Shown here piece after piece: positions 32,418-40,516 of a stretch of DNA of 57,501 bases. The stretch lies in NCBI GenBank assembly GCA_002753335.1, contig PEAD01000020.1:1-57501 (forward strand). Reading direction: 5' to 3'. The notes beneath the pieces were generated by a model. That model saw only the letters and a program-made list of their open reading frames with translations. It was not told the origin of the DNA and did not search any database. How positions within the stretch are numbered: position 1 is the stretch's first letter; every line of letters starts with the position of its first letter. Origin of the DNA: Nitrospirae bacterium MYbin3 (lineage in GTDB: Bacteria > Nitrospirota > Thermodesulfovibrionia > Thermodesulfovibrionales > Dissulfurispiraceae). A program made the position numbers and the translations under genes.

Positions 32418-34364
32418 ATGAAAATAGGAGTTTATTTTTGCAAATGCGGTACCAATATTTCGGACAAGATAGATTCCGAAAAAGTTAAAGCCGGATTACC
32501 TTCAGGAGACCTTGCTTTTAAGACTATCGATTTCATGTGCTCAGAAGACGGCAAAGAGACTCTCGAAAAGGACATCAAAGAAAACGGCATCGAGAGAGTT
32601 GTTGTTTCTGCCTGCTCGCCGAGAGACCATGAGAACACCTTCATGAGAGTGCTCTCAAAGGCCGGCATCAATCCTTATCTTATGCAGATGGTAAATGTAA
32701 GAGAACAGATTGCATGGGTAACAGAAGACAACGAAAAGGCAACAGAAAAGGCAGGCCGTTATATCAATGCCGCGATATGCCGTGTTGAACTACACGACCC
32801 TCTAGAGAAGAAAGAGATAGACATATGTCCCGATGTTCTGGTAATAGGAGCGGGGCCAGCAGGACTCAAGACCGCATTGAGCATTGCCGAGTCTGGACGG
32901 AAGGTGATAATAGTCGAGAAAACTCCGGTCATGGGCGGCATGCCTGTACGCTATGAAGAACTATTCCCTAACATGGAGTGCGGACCATGCATGCTTGAGC
33001 CTGTGCTAGGCGACATTCTGCATGGTGAGCATGCCGAAAATATCGAACTACTTACAATCGCAGAGGTTGTTGATGTTGTAGGCTCATACGGAAATTTCAC
33101 CGCAACCATAAAACAGAAGCCGCGGTACAGCGACATACACAAATGCATCGGCTGCGGAGAATGCATCGAGCCATGCCCTGTTTCTGCAAAAAACATCTAC
33201 AACTGCAACCTCAGCGAACGCAAAGCAATATCATTCCCCTTTGCGGGCGCATTGCCGAACGCGCCTTTCATAGATGATGCAATCTGCCTGAAAAAGAAGG
33301 GCCAAGATTGCAACCTATGCAAAGATGCCTGTCCGGTTGATGACGCGATTGTTTTTGACGATGCTGAACGCGTCATCGAAAGAAATGTCGGGGCTATTGT
33401 TGTTGCAATAGGTTCGGATACTTATGATTGCACCAGGATTCCAAATCTCGGCTACGGCAAGATTCCTGATGTGCATACAGGCATAGAGTTTGAAAGAATA
33501 TTGGCTTCAAACGGCCCTACCTACGGAGAGATTCAGACATCTCAGGGAACCGCGCCGAAATCGGTAGCCATTATTCATTGCGTTGGGAGTCTGGATAAGA
33601 AACATAAAGAATATTGTTCAGGAATCTGCTGTCAGTATGCCTTCAAGTTTAACCATCTGCTTGAAAGCAAACTGCCGGGAACAAAAATACACCACTTCTA
33701 CAAAGAACTGGTCATCCCCGGCAAAGAGGAGTTCCATCTCTATCAGCATGCAAAAGGAAATCAGAACTCAGCATTTATCCGTTACGAGGATATCGAGTCT
33801 TTGACAATAACAGAAAAAGACGGCAAAAAGATCATCAAAAACTCTGCGGATAAAAAAGAGTTCGAGGCTGATATGGTGATATTATGCCCTGCGGTAGTGC
33901 CAACTTTGGAATCGGGCAAACTCGGCGATATTCTTGAAGCTACGCATGACAAGTTCGGATTCTTCGAGGAACTGCACGGAAGGATGGACTCTGCCCAGAG
34001 CAAAATCAAAGGAGTATATCTCGCAGGAACCTGCCAATCACCGATGGATATACAAAAGACTATGAATCAGGGCATGGCGGTTGCCGGATATATTTTATCA
34101 GGGTTGGTAGCAGGCAGAAAGCTTGAGATAAAACCTATTACAGCGGTAGTAGAAGAAGATCGCTGCTCAGGATGCCGGGTCTGCGTACTGGTATGCCCAT
34201 ACAAGGCTGTTGCCTATGATGCAGAAAAAGGATCATCTGTAGTTAATGAAGTTTTGTGCCAAGGCTGCGGCACATGCGTTTCAGCCTGTCCGGTCGGGGC
34301 GATAAAAGGCAACCACTTTACCAACAATGAAATCTTTGCAGAAATAGAAGGGGTGCTGTCATGA
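32418..34364 (+). CDS. hdrA: Heterodisulfide reductase subunit A-like flavoprotein (HdrA)
   Basis: The 648-residue protein starts at the ATG at 32418 behind AAGGGGG. Order: N-terminal domain with CKCGTNIS; FAD-binding domain VLVIGAGPAGLKTALSIAES (about 140-160); inserted cluster motifs CIGCGECIEPCP and CNLCKDACP; CSGICCQYAF; and two C-terminal [4Fe-4S] ferredoxin motifs, CSGCRVCVLVCP and CQGCGTCVSACP. HdrA is the flavin subunit that bifurcates electrons in Hdr-Mvh complexes. All cluster positions are cysteine; there is no in-frame TGA. HdrB and HdrC are not in the window. Confidence 0.92.
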   Translation: MKIGVYFCKCGTNISDKIDSEKVKAGLPSGDLAFKTIDFMCSEDGKETLEKDIKENGIERVVVSACSPRDHENTFMRVLSKAGINPYLMQMVNVREQIAWVTEDNEKATEKAGRYINAAICRVELHDPLEKKEIDICPDVLVIGAGPAGLKTALSIAESGRKVIIVEKTPVMGGMPVRYEELFPNMECGPCMLEPVLGDILHGEHAENIELLTIAEVVDVVGSYGNFTATIKQKPRYSDIHKCIGCGECIEPCPVSAKNIYNCNLSERKAISFPFAGALPNAPFIDDAICLKKKGQDCNLCKDACPVDDAIVFDDAERVIERNVGAIVVAIGSDTYDCTRIPNLGYGKIPDVHTGIEFERILASNGPTYGEIQTSQGTAPKSVAIIHCVGSLDKKHKEYCSGICCQYAFKFNHLLESKLPGTKIHHFYKELVIPGKEEFHLYQHAKGNQNSAFIRYEDIESLTITEKDGKKIIKNSADKKEFEADMVILCPAVVPTLESGKLGDILEATHDKFGFFEELHGRMDSAQSKIKGVYLAGTCQSPMDIQKTMNQGMAVAGYILSGLVAGRKLEIKPITAVVEEDRCSGCRVCVLVCPYKAVAYDAEKGSSVVNEVLCQGCGTCVSACPVGAIKGNHFTNNEIFAEIEGVLS

Positions 34365-34801
34365 ACACAGAAAACAAAACATTCGAACCTAAAATAGTCG
34401 GATTCCTCTGCAACTGGTGCTCTTATGCGGGTGCAGACAAGGCAGGAACCGCACAATCCCCCTATCCGCCTAATGTGGATGTAGTCAAGGTAATGTGCAG
34501 CGGAAGGGTTGATCCCCAGTTTGTTATGAAAGCCTTTGAGAAAGGCGCTGATGGTGTTATAATACTCGCGTGCCATCCGGGAGACTGCCACTACAAAGAG
34601 GGTAACTACCGCGCAGCACAGAGGTTCAGAATGCTGTCACGCCTGCTGAAGCAGTTCGGCATAGAAGAGGGTCGCTGCCGCTTTGACTATGTTTCTGCAG
34701 GAGAAGGCGAGAAGTTCGTTACGGTAATTACCGAGATGGTCGAATCAGTAAGGGCGATGGGGCCGCTGCATAAGACAAAGCAAGCTGCGAAGACAGCATA
34801 A
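34361..34801 (+). CDS. mvhD: Hydrogenase-Hdr linker iron-sulfur protein MvhD
   Basis: The 146-residue protein has FLCNWCSYAGADKAG (about residues 15-29), VMCSGRVDPQFVMKAFEKGA and LACHPGDCHYKEGNY, the cysteine pattern of MvhD, which carries a [2Fe-2S] cluster and connects the hydrogenase to HdrA. Some relatives have selenocysteine in the CHPGDC motif; here it is cysteine. It overlaps hdrA by 4 bp. Confidence 0.93.
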   Translation: MNTENKTFEPKIVGFLCNWCSYAGADKAGTAQSPYPPNVDVVKVMCSGRVDPQFVMKAFEKGADGVIILACHPGDCHYKEGNYRAAQRFRMLSRLLKQFGIEEGRCRFDYVSAGEGEKFVTVITEMVESVRAMGPLHKTKQAAKTA

Positions 34802-34839
34802 CAAAATAATAATTTTCATACTCAAGGAGGAGAAACAAA

Positions 34840-35061
34840 ATGGCAGTTCAGGTACTTGATGCAAGGGGGCTTAAATGCCCGCAGCCAACGCTTAAAATCA
34901 CCGCAATGGCGGTAAAAATGAAACCCGGAGATGTTCTCGAAGCTATGGCAGACTGCGCCACTTTCGATAAGGATGTAAGAGACTGGTGTACCCGCTCCAA
35001 AAAAATCCTTCTTTGGATGAGGGATGAGGGCGGAGCAAAAAAGTGCCAGATACAGTTTTAG
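34840..35061 (+). CDS. TusA-family sulfur carrier protein
   Basis: The 73-residue protein has the TusA/SirA signature LDARGLKCPQPTLKITAMAV with the active cysteine, and continues LEAMADCATFDKDVRDWCTR. TusA-type proteins relay persulfide sulfur in tRNA thiolation, cofactor synthesis and dissimilatory sulfur metabolism. AAGGAGGAG stands before the start, 38 bp after mvhD, and a strong terminator follows. Its place behind an Hdr/Mvh cluster suggests a link with sulfur metabolism, but this is inference. Confidence 0.9.
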   Translation: MAVQVLDARGLKCPQPTLKITAMAVKMKPGDVLEAMADCATFDKDVRDWCTRSKKILLWMRDEGGAKKCQIQF

Positions 35062-35070
35062 AATAAGAAT

Positions 35071-35108
35071 AAAAAAAGGCATCGGGGAATCCTCGATGCC
35101 TTTTTTTT
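35071..35108. terminator. Bidirectional rho-independent terminator
   Basis: AGGCATCGGGG and CCTCGATGCCT pair around a 3-base loop, flanked by A7 and T8 runs. It ends the hydrogenase-hdr-tusA operon and also serves the convergent cbb3 operon. Confidence 0.9.
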
Positions 35109-35110
35109 CA

Positions 35111-35257
35111 TCATTCATCATCAAGCATTCTATATTTAGGTTTTTCTGTTTTCTCTTTCTCATTCGGGGATCTCTTAGGATTAAAATAATAGAAAATAAT
35201 TACGGCCAAGATTATAACTAGCATAAGCGTAAAGCCAAAATATAGCCATCTGTCCAT
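35111..35257 (-). CDS. ccoQ: Small membrane protein, CcoQ/FixQ-like
   Basis: A 48-residue protein with one membrane helix (YFGFTLMLVIILAVIIFYYF) and a charged tail ending KPKYRMLDDE. The ATG at 35257 is preceded by GGAGGAATAAAAG, a strong site. It is 3 bp behind fixH. Size and layout match CcoQ, the small fourth subunit of cbb3 oxidases, though the sequence is too short for certain assignment. Confidence 0.7.
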   Translation of the reverse strand: MDRWLYFGFTLMLVIILAVIIFYYFNPKRSPNEKEKTEKPKYRMLDDE

Positions 35258-35260
35258 CTT

Positions 35261-35719
35261 TTATTCCTCCTTCTCAGCAAATATACGATTATCAAAAACT
35301 ATGTTTCTATCGTCTTTTAATACCTGAAGCTGAATATCCCAATACCCATAAAGAGGAAAGCTTATTTCGGACTTGTATCTGCCTGAATAAGAATCAACCG
35401 CTTTTGCAGAATATGTTTTATCGAATGCGTTGGTTGCAGGCCTGCTGATTTTAAGGGATATTGAAGCTCCGTTAATCGGTTTTCCTGCAGCATCAAATAC
35501 CGAAATCAAAATCGACTTGTCCGAGACTTTAAATTTATTGTTTTTAAATTCTACGCTCCAACCGCTCGCCAATTTATCTTTCTGCAGCTTATCCCAATCA
35601 AGACCCTTTTCGTAATACTTATCCGTCACCACGCCATCAAAGCTCGCACTGCCGATTATGATCGGCACAACCGCCGCCGCCACAGCAACCACACAAACAA
35701 TAATCATAAATACCTTCAT
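35261..35719 (-). CDS. fixH: FixH-like cbb3 oxidase assembly protein
   Basis: The 152-residue protein has one N-terminal membrane segment (residues about 3-22), then an extracytoplasmic beta domain with VVTDKYYEKGLDWDKLQKDK, typical of FixH/CcoH, and SYSGRYKSEISFPLYGYWDI. FixH helps assemble or stabilise the cbb3 oxidase. It overlaps ccoG by 4 bp. Confidence 0.88.
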   Translation of the reverse strand: MKVFMIIVCVVAVAAAVVPIIIGSASFDGVVTDKYYEKGLDWDKLQKDKLASGWSVEFKNNKFKVSDKSILISVFDAAGKPINGASISLKISRPATNAFDKTYSAKAVDSYSGRYKSEISFPLYGYWDIQLQVLKDDRNIVFDNRIFAEKEE

Positions 35720-36921
35720 AATTTATCAGGCCTTCGGATATAAGCGCTCTTTTCTATAGTCCTGCCAGATTTCTTAGACACAACCGCAATCCTGAGCTGC
35801 ATTTGTTCCTTAATAATCATATCCGGCTTAATGATAACAAAAACCTGAACCTTCCGGTGCTCACCCGATGCAAGCTCAATATGGTCCGGTTTTATTTCAA
35901 CATCTATGCCTGATATAGCCGCCTTTAAAGTAAACTCAACCGGAGCCCTTTCCCTATTCTCGACCGCGATCAAGTATGAATTCATTAAATCGCCCTTTCT
36001 AGCAATACGTGGTTTGAAGTCATTGTTCGGCATTACCACCAAATCGAACGGCATTCTGAATAGCAGCAGATAAGCGGCAAAAATAAAAAAACAAAAAGTA
36101 AACACGCCAAGCAGAACAACTTTAGTCCTTAGGATTCCAACATTATAGTTTTCTTGGCCGAATGAATACCTGACAAGTCCTGTCCTATTTTTTTTCTTAA
36201 GCATCTCTGCGCATTTATCAACACATTCGGCGCAAGCTATGCATGCCTGATTCAGGCCTTTTTTAATGTCTATATTCACAGGACAAACCCTGACGCAGGC
36301 ATCACAATGCATGCATTCCTCGCTCCTGTTCTCATCAAAAGCTATGACCAAAGTTTTATCATCGAACAACACACCTTGCAGCTTTGAGTACGGGCATACG
36401 GTGGCGCAAAATTTATGTCTGAGAAAAACGAAGTTTAAAAAGAGAATCAATGACAGGACTATCCAGAAACCCCATATCGTCTCACCAAGTCGATTGCTAA
36501 ATAAAAGTTCGAAAAAATCGTAGGGAGACACAAAATACCAGATTAAATTTGCCCCCATAATTACACTCACAATGAAGACAGCAGTAAAAGCCCCTGCTTT
36601 ATACAAATAACTTTTTTTGAATGCAGCTTCTATAAAATAGGTAAAATCAACGATGACCGTTTGTGGACAAAGCCAGCCGCACCAGACACGACCAAATAAA
36701 ACGGTCATAAATATTATCAGGAACGAAAAAAATATCAGGCAGATGAGAACAATAAAGAATTCATCCATCCATAGGCTTATGCCGAAAAAATGGAGTCGGA
36801 GAGTTGGGATATCGAATCGTAGCGCACTCTCGCCTTTAATGACGAGAAAGGGCAGACCGATTATGATAATGGCCTGAATAGTCTCTGCAAGCCTTCTCCA
36901 AGGCCGGATTGATAAGGACAA
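35716..36921 (-). CDS. ccoG: cbb3 oxidase accessory protein CcoG (FixG, RdxA-like)
   Basis: The 401-residue polytopic membrane protein has about five membrane segments, the motif GRVWCGWLCPQTVIVDFTYF, two ferredoxin clusters (CMHCDACVRVCPVNIDIKKG and CIACAECVDKC) and a C-terminal immunoglobulin-like domain. CcoG is a membrane iron-sulfur protein implicated in copper reduction for cbb3 oxidase maturation. It overlaps fixH by 4 bp. Confidence 0.93.
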   Translation of the reverse strand: MSLSIRPWRRLAETIQAIIIIGLPFLVIKGESALRFDIPTLRLHFFGISLWMDEFFIVLICLIFFSFLIIFMTVLFGRVWCGWLCPQTVIVDFTYFIEAAFKKSYLYKAGAFTAVFIVSVIMGANLIWYFVSPYDFFELLFSNRLGETIWGFWIVLSLILFLNFVFLRHKFCATVCPYSKLQGVLFDDKTLVIAFDENRSEECMHCDACVRVCPVNIDIKKGLNQACIACAECVDKCAEMLKKKNRTGLVRYSFGQENYNVGILRTKVVLLGVFTFCFFIFAAYLLLFRMPFDLVVMPNNDFKPRIARKGDLMNSYLIAVENRERAPVEFTLKAAISGIDVEIKPDHIELASGEHRKVQVFVIIKPDMIIKEQMQLRIAVVSKKSGRTIEKSAYIRRPDKL

Positions 36922-36930
36922 GATGTTCTT

Positions 36931-37029
36931 CTACTTTTTGCTTTTGTTTCCGGTTACAAATACCAAAACAAATATGCCGGCAACCGCTATTGCAGTGAAC
37001 CCTATTGTAGCCACGATTGATGCATCCAT
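36931..37029 (-). CDS. 32-residue single-helix membrane protein in the cbb3 operon
   Basis: The ATG at 37029 lies behind AAGGAGGAATCTG. The predicted peptide begins MDASIVATIGFTAIAVAGIF and ends GNKSKK, a single hydrophobic helix with a basic end. It lies between ccoG and the ccoP-like gene. The family was not recognised. The strong ribosome site and hydrophobic pattern support a real gene; it may be a small oxidase subunit. Confidence 0.55.
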   Translation of the reverse strand: MDASIVATIGFTAIAVAGIFVLVFVTGNKSKK

Positions 37030-37058
37030 CAGATTCCTCCTTGCCTTATATCTTTTAA

Positions 37059-37128
37059 AAATAAAGGGGGTGTGGGTGGAGAAAGGGGAGAGAAGATTCT
37101 CCACCCACGGGGAGAGACGCCTTTATTT
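37059..37128. other. Large hairpin between ccoP-like gene and ccoG block
   Basis: Two nested inverted repeats: GTGGGTGGAGAA (37072-37083) with TTCTCCACCCAC (37097-37108), and outside it AAATAAAGG (37059-37067) with CCTTTATTT (37120-37128). It overlaps the last codons of the ccoP-like gene and may set the ratio between the structural and assembly genes. Confidence 0.55.
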
Positions 37129-37308
37129 CTTTATAGACTCCTGATATTGACCTTCCTGACTCCATCCACCGAGAGACGGGGTGTAGGTGTAAAGATAATA
37201 TGCACCCCAAATAATCAAGCCCCAAAAAAGCATAAGCCAGCCAACGGGCAGTTTATGTGCGGTCTCTTTGGATTCAAACTCTTCTATCTTATCTATATCT
37301 TCGGCCAT
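37123..37308 (-). CDS. CcoP-like N-terminal subunit without cytochrome c domains
   Basis: The 61-residue protein resembles only the FixP_N part of CcoP: HKLPVGWLMLFWGLIIWGAY with a membrane helix, then LYTYTPSLGGWSQEGQYQES. Normal CcoP continues with two cytochrome c domains, but here a stop follows. It is 9 bp after ccoO. Either it is a heme-less anchor subunit typical of this lineage or the gene has lost its heme domains. Confidence 0.75.
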   Translation of the reverse strand: MAEDIDKIEEFESKETAHKLPVGWLMLFWGLIIWGAYYLYTYTPSLGGWSQEGQYQESIKK

Positions 37309-37317
37309 ATATTCCTC

Positions 37318-37917
37318 CTATTCAGTTTGCGCAGCCGGTTTTTTTACGGCTGTGCCTATGACCTGCATGTAAGCGACCAGCGCATCAAGCTCACTCTTGC
37401 CGTTAAGCGCGGTTATCTCATCAGGCTTGTAAGGGAAACCTAAAGCCTTCATATGCGCCTCAACATCAGACGGATTCAGTTTGTTATTTTTTAGCCAGCC
37501 ATATTTAGGCATATTTGATTCGGCAAAAAATGACTGGGGATCTTCAAAATGCATTTGGTGCCACGCATCAGGATATTTGCCCCCGATTCTAGCAAGGTCT
37601 GGGCCGGTTCTCTTAGAACCCCACAAAAACGGCTGGTCGTAAGCAAACTCTCCCGCCTTGGAATACTCGCCATAACGCAAGACTTCTGCCTTCAAGGGCC
37701 TTACAGTCTGCGTATGGCATCCTATACATCCTTCCTGCTGATAAACATCCTTGCCCGCAAGCTCCAGCGGCGTATATGGCTTAAGGCCTTCAAGTTTAGG
37801 GTGCATCTCTGCGGTCATCATTGGATAAAAAAGAGTGACCACAGTGCCTATAAGCACAACAACTGTGACAACAACCGCAAAGAGTATTGGATTTTTATAT
37901 AGCACTGAATTTGCCAT
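37318..37917 (-). CDS. ccoO: cbb3 oxidase monoheme cytochrome subunit CcoO
   Basis: From the ATG at 37917, preceded by GGGGGGCGG, the protein has 199 residues: an N-terminal membrane anchor (about 10-30), GKDVYQQEGCIGCHTQTVRP with the CxxCH heme site, FLWGSKRTGPDLARIGGKYP, and a methionine ligand probably in ESNMPKYGW. It feeds electrons to CcoN. The gene follows ccoN by 10 bp. Confidence 0.93.
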   Translation of the reverse strand: MANSVLYKNPILFAVVVTVVVLIGTVVTLFYPMMTAEMHPKLEGLKPYTPLELAGKDVYQQEGCIGCHTQTVRPLKAEVLRYGEYSKAGEFAYDQPFLWGSKRTGPDLARIGGKYPDAWHQMHFEDPQSFFAESNMPKYGWLKNNKLNPSDVEAHMKALGFPYKPDEITALNGKSELDALVAYMQVIGTAVKKPAAQTE

Positions 37918-37927
37918 GTCCGCCCCC

Positions 37928-39325
37928 CTATGCCTTTGCCGCCACAAGGGCCTTGCCCTTGCGGATCGTCATATGAATGTTATAAATAAAGAAAAGCATT
38001 CCGACAGTAAATATTAAACCTGCCACAGTACGCAGTTGCCAGTACGGATAGTTCTTGGACAAAACTTCCATAAAGGTATATTTGAGTGTGCCGTCAGGAT
38101 TTACAGCCTTCCACATAGCGCCCTGCTGTATTCCTGTAATCCACATGGTGATAGAAAACATAAGCTGTCCGATTAGCACAAGCCAAAAATGTATGTTTGC
38201 AACTTTTTCGCTGTATATCTCTGTGTTGTAGATTTTAGGGATTATGTAGTAAATGCAGGCAGCAACCGTCATGGTAACCCATCCCATTGTTCCCATATGC
38301 ACATGGCCCGGCACCCAGTCTGTGTAGTGAATCAGTTGGCTCACCACCCTGAGAGCCTGCGTTGGCCCCTGTACTGTCTGAAGCCCATAGAAAGCTATGC
38401 CCCAGATAAAAAACTTTGTAAGATAATTGGTCCGCATCTTAGACCAATCCGCACCTACCGTATAAAAGCCGTTCACTACAGATCCCCATGACGGGGCTAT
38501 CAAGAAGATTGTGAAAACTATTGCAAGGGTCTGGATCCAGTCGGGCAGAGGCGTATAAACCAAGTGATGAGCGCCTGTCCAGAGGTAGCCAAAAGTCAGA
38601 GACCAAAAAGCGATTATAGAAAGCCTGTGGCTGTAAATCGGCATGCCGGTTGATTTGGGCAGAAAGTAATAAAACATCGCAAGGATAGGCGTCGTAAAGA
38701 TAAAGCCCACCGCATTATGGCCATACCACCACTCGACATTTGCGCTGTTGACACCTGCAAAAAGATGGTATGACTTGAAAAGTCCGGCAGGTATTGAAAG
38801 GTTGTTCACGATATAAAGCACAGCAACCGCAACAACAGTCGCAATTATATACCATAAAGAAATATACATCTGCTCCTCTTTTCTCTTTATGATAGTGCCA
38901 AACACATTCACCGCAAATATTACCCACAAGATAACGACGCCGATATCAAGAGGCCACTCAAGCTCGGCATATTCAAGCGACTGGTTCATCCCTGCAAAAA
39001 GACTGACAGCAGCAAGGGCGATAGCCACATTGAAAAGATGAAGATGAAACCTAGCCAGTTTGGGAAAAAGTAGAGGTCTCTTTGTTAACCTCATCAAAAT
39101 ATAATAGGAGATGCCAAAAATAGCACCAATACCCAACCCAAACGCAAGCCCGTTGGTGTGAACTACTCTCAATCTTCCAAAGGTGAAAAATGGCGGGAAG
39201 TTATGCGACGGACTCCACATCTGAATCGACAGCAAAAGTCCGACCACAATTCCCACGACACCCCAGAAAATAGAGGAGAGTATAAATCCCTTGACCGTTT
39301 GATTATCATACTGATAATCGCTCAT
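37928..39325 (-). CDS. ccoN: cbb3 oxidase catalytic subunit CcoN
   Basis: The 465-residue heme-copper oxidase subunit has about twelve membrane helices, conserved histidines in RVVHTNGLAFG, WWYGHNAVGF, GAHHLVYTPLPDW and DWVPGHVHMGTMGWV, which bind the hemes and CuB. It reduces O2 to water at high affinity. TAAGGAGGGCAGA precedes the ATG. It is the first structural gene behind an Rrf2 regulator. Confidence 0.95.
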   Translation of the reverse strand: MSDYQYDNQTVKGFILSSIFWGVVGIVVGLLLSIQMWSPSHNFPPFFTFGRLRVVHTNGLAFGLGIGAIFGISYYILMRLTKRPLLFPKLARFHLHLFNVAIALAAVSLFAGMNQSLEYAELEWPLDIGVVILWVIFAVNVFGTIIKRKEEQMYISLWYIIATVVAVAVLYIVNNLSIPAGLFKSYHLFAGVNSANVEWWYGHNAVGFIFTTPILAMFYYFLPKSTGMPIYSHRLSIIAFWSLTFGYLWTGAHHLVYTPLPDWIQTLAIVFTIFLIAPSWGSVVNGFYTVGADWSKMRTNYLTKFFIWGIAFYGLQTVQGPTQALRVVSQLIHYTDWVPGHVHMGTMGWVTMTVAACIYYIIPKIYNTEIYSEKVANIHFWLVLIGQLMFSITMWITGIQQGAMWKAVNPDGTLKYTFMEVLSKNYPYWQLRTVAGLIFTVGMLFFIYNIHMTIRKGKALVAAKA

Positions 39326-39409
39326 TCTGCCCTCCTTAAAAAATATTGCTTTCAGCCCTCTTATGAAGACTCTATAAACAAATACTTCTCAACAAACTTT
39401 TAAGCTTTA

Positions 39410-39823
39410 TCACACAGCCTTTTTATCGATAGCAACAAGCTTCTTAAAATTATATCCCGAAATCTTCTTTATTACACTATCGGTAATGCTTCTCCATATC
39501 GGATGCACCGAACAGAAACCGCTGCGCGAGCATATCTTTTTATCCACCACACATTTGCTCATGAAAATGGGGCCTTGAACAGCAACAATAACTTCAAGCA
39601 AAGTAGTTTCACCGGGATTCTTCAAAAGCATGAAGCCGCCCTTCACCCCTCTGAAAGATTTTACAATGCTGGCTTTAGTCAGCTTCTGTAGTATTTTAGC
39701 GAGAAAGCTCTTTGGGATATACATCTCTCTCGAAACCTCATCCATCATAACCACCCTGTCTTCGTTCTTGCACAGGTAGAGCAAACAGCGTATCGCGTAA
39801 TCGGTTTCTCTTGTGATTTCCAT
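39410..39823 (-). CDS. Rrf2-family transcriptional regulator
   Basis: The 137-residue protein has the Rrf2 winged helix (ITRETDYAIRCLLYLCKNED, then IPKSFLAKILQKLTKASIVK) and FRGVKGGFMLLKNP, and three cysteines in CVVDKKICSRSGFC, the spacing used by IscR/NsrR-type proteins to hold an iron-sulfur cluster. It probably senses oxygen, nitric oxide or Fe-S status. It lies 84 bp upstream of ccoN on the same strand and is a good candidate regulator of that operon. Confidence 0.88.
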   Translation of the reverse strand: MEITRETDYAIRCLLYLCKNEDRVVMMDEVSREMYIPKSFLAKILQKLTKASIVKSFRGVKGGFMLLKNPGETTLLEVIVAVQGPIFMSKCVVDKKICSRSGFCSVHPIWRSITDSVIKKISGYNFKKLVAIDKKAV

Positions 39824-39852
39824 AATCTGGATTAATATTATCCTGTTTAAAA

Positions 39853-40503
39853 CTATTTTGTCAAGAGGCCTAAAGAATTGAGCTCTACGATGCTGTCGAT
39901 GATAAAGTCAGCATCCTGCAAATAGTCTATAGACCTGAAGCCATAAGTTACCCCGACTGTTCCCATTCCGGCATCCTTGCCCGCATCAATATCGTAATTG
40001 CTGTCTCCCACAATAACCGCCTCGTCAGGCAAAATACGCAATTTTGAAAGCACATAATTTAAAGGCTCGGGAGAAGGTTTCTTTGATGAAACAGTATCGC
40101 CGCCTACTATAACTTCGAAGAAGCGGCTGAGATTGAGTTCATTCATAATCCGCAGGGTAAAAGATTCCCTCTTGTTTGAAACCACGGCCTTGCGAAAACC
40201 GCTCAAAGACTCGAGAGTTTCGACAGCTCCAGCATATGGTACAGAAAAGTCGATAAGATGGGCTGAGTAATATTCAGAGAACCTTTCAACAAGCTCTACG
40301 CAGGAAGAGTTCTTATTTTTCTGCAGAAGAAGCTTCTCAAATAATTTTGTTATGCCTTCACCCACAAGAAACTTTGTTTCTTCAATACTGACAGGCTGAA
40401 CATTCAAAGGTTCTACGGCATAATTGATAGCATTGCATATATCAACGCTTGTGTCCACAAGGGTCCCGTCAAGATCGAAGATGATAAGTTTAGTTTTCAA
40501 CAT
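39853..40503 (-). CDS. gph: HAD-family phosphoglycolate phosphatase-like hydrolase
   Basis: From the ATG at 40503 the protein has 216 residues. HAD motif I is IIFDLDGTLVDTSVDICNAI, motif II is AVVSNKRES, the lysine is in SSKKPSPEPL, and motif IV is IVGDSNYDIDAGKDAGM. The layout matches phosphoglycolate phosphatases. A longer frame upstream overlaps the helicase gene and adds no family sequence. It lies 13 bp behind the helicase gene. Confidence 0.85.
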   Translation of the reverse strand: MLKTKLIIFDLDGTLVDTSVDICNAINYAVEPLNVQPVSIEETKFLVGEGITKLFEKLLLQKNKNSSCVELVERFSEYYSAHLIDFSVPYAGAVETLESLSGFRKAVVSNKRESFTLRIMNELNLSRFFEVIVGGDTVSSKKPSPEPLNYVLSKLRILPDEAVIVGDSNYDIDAGKDAGMGTVGVTYGFRSIDYLQDADFIIDSIVELNSLGLLTK

Positions 40504-40516
40504 AGCTTTCCTGATA

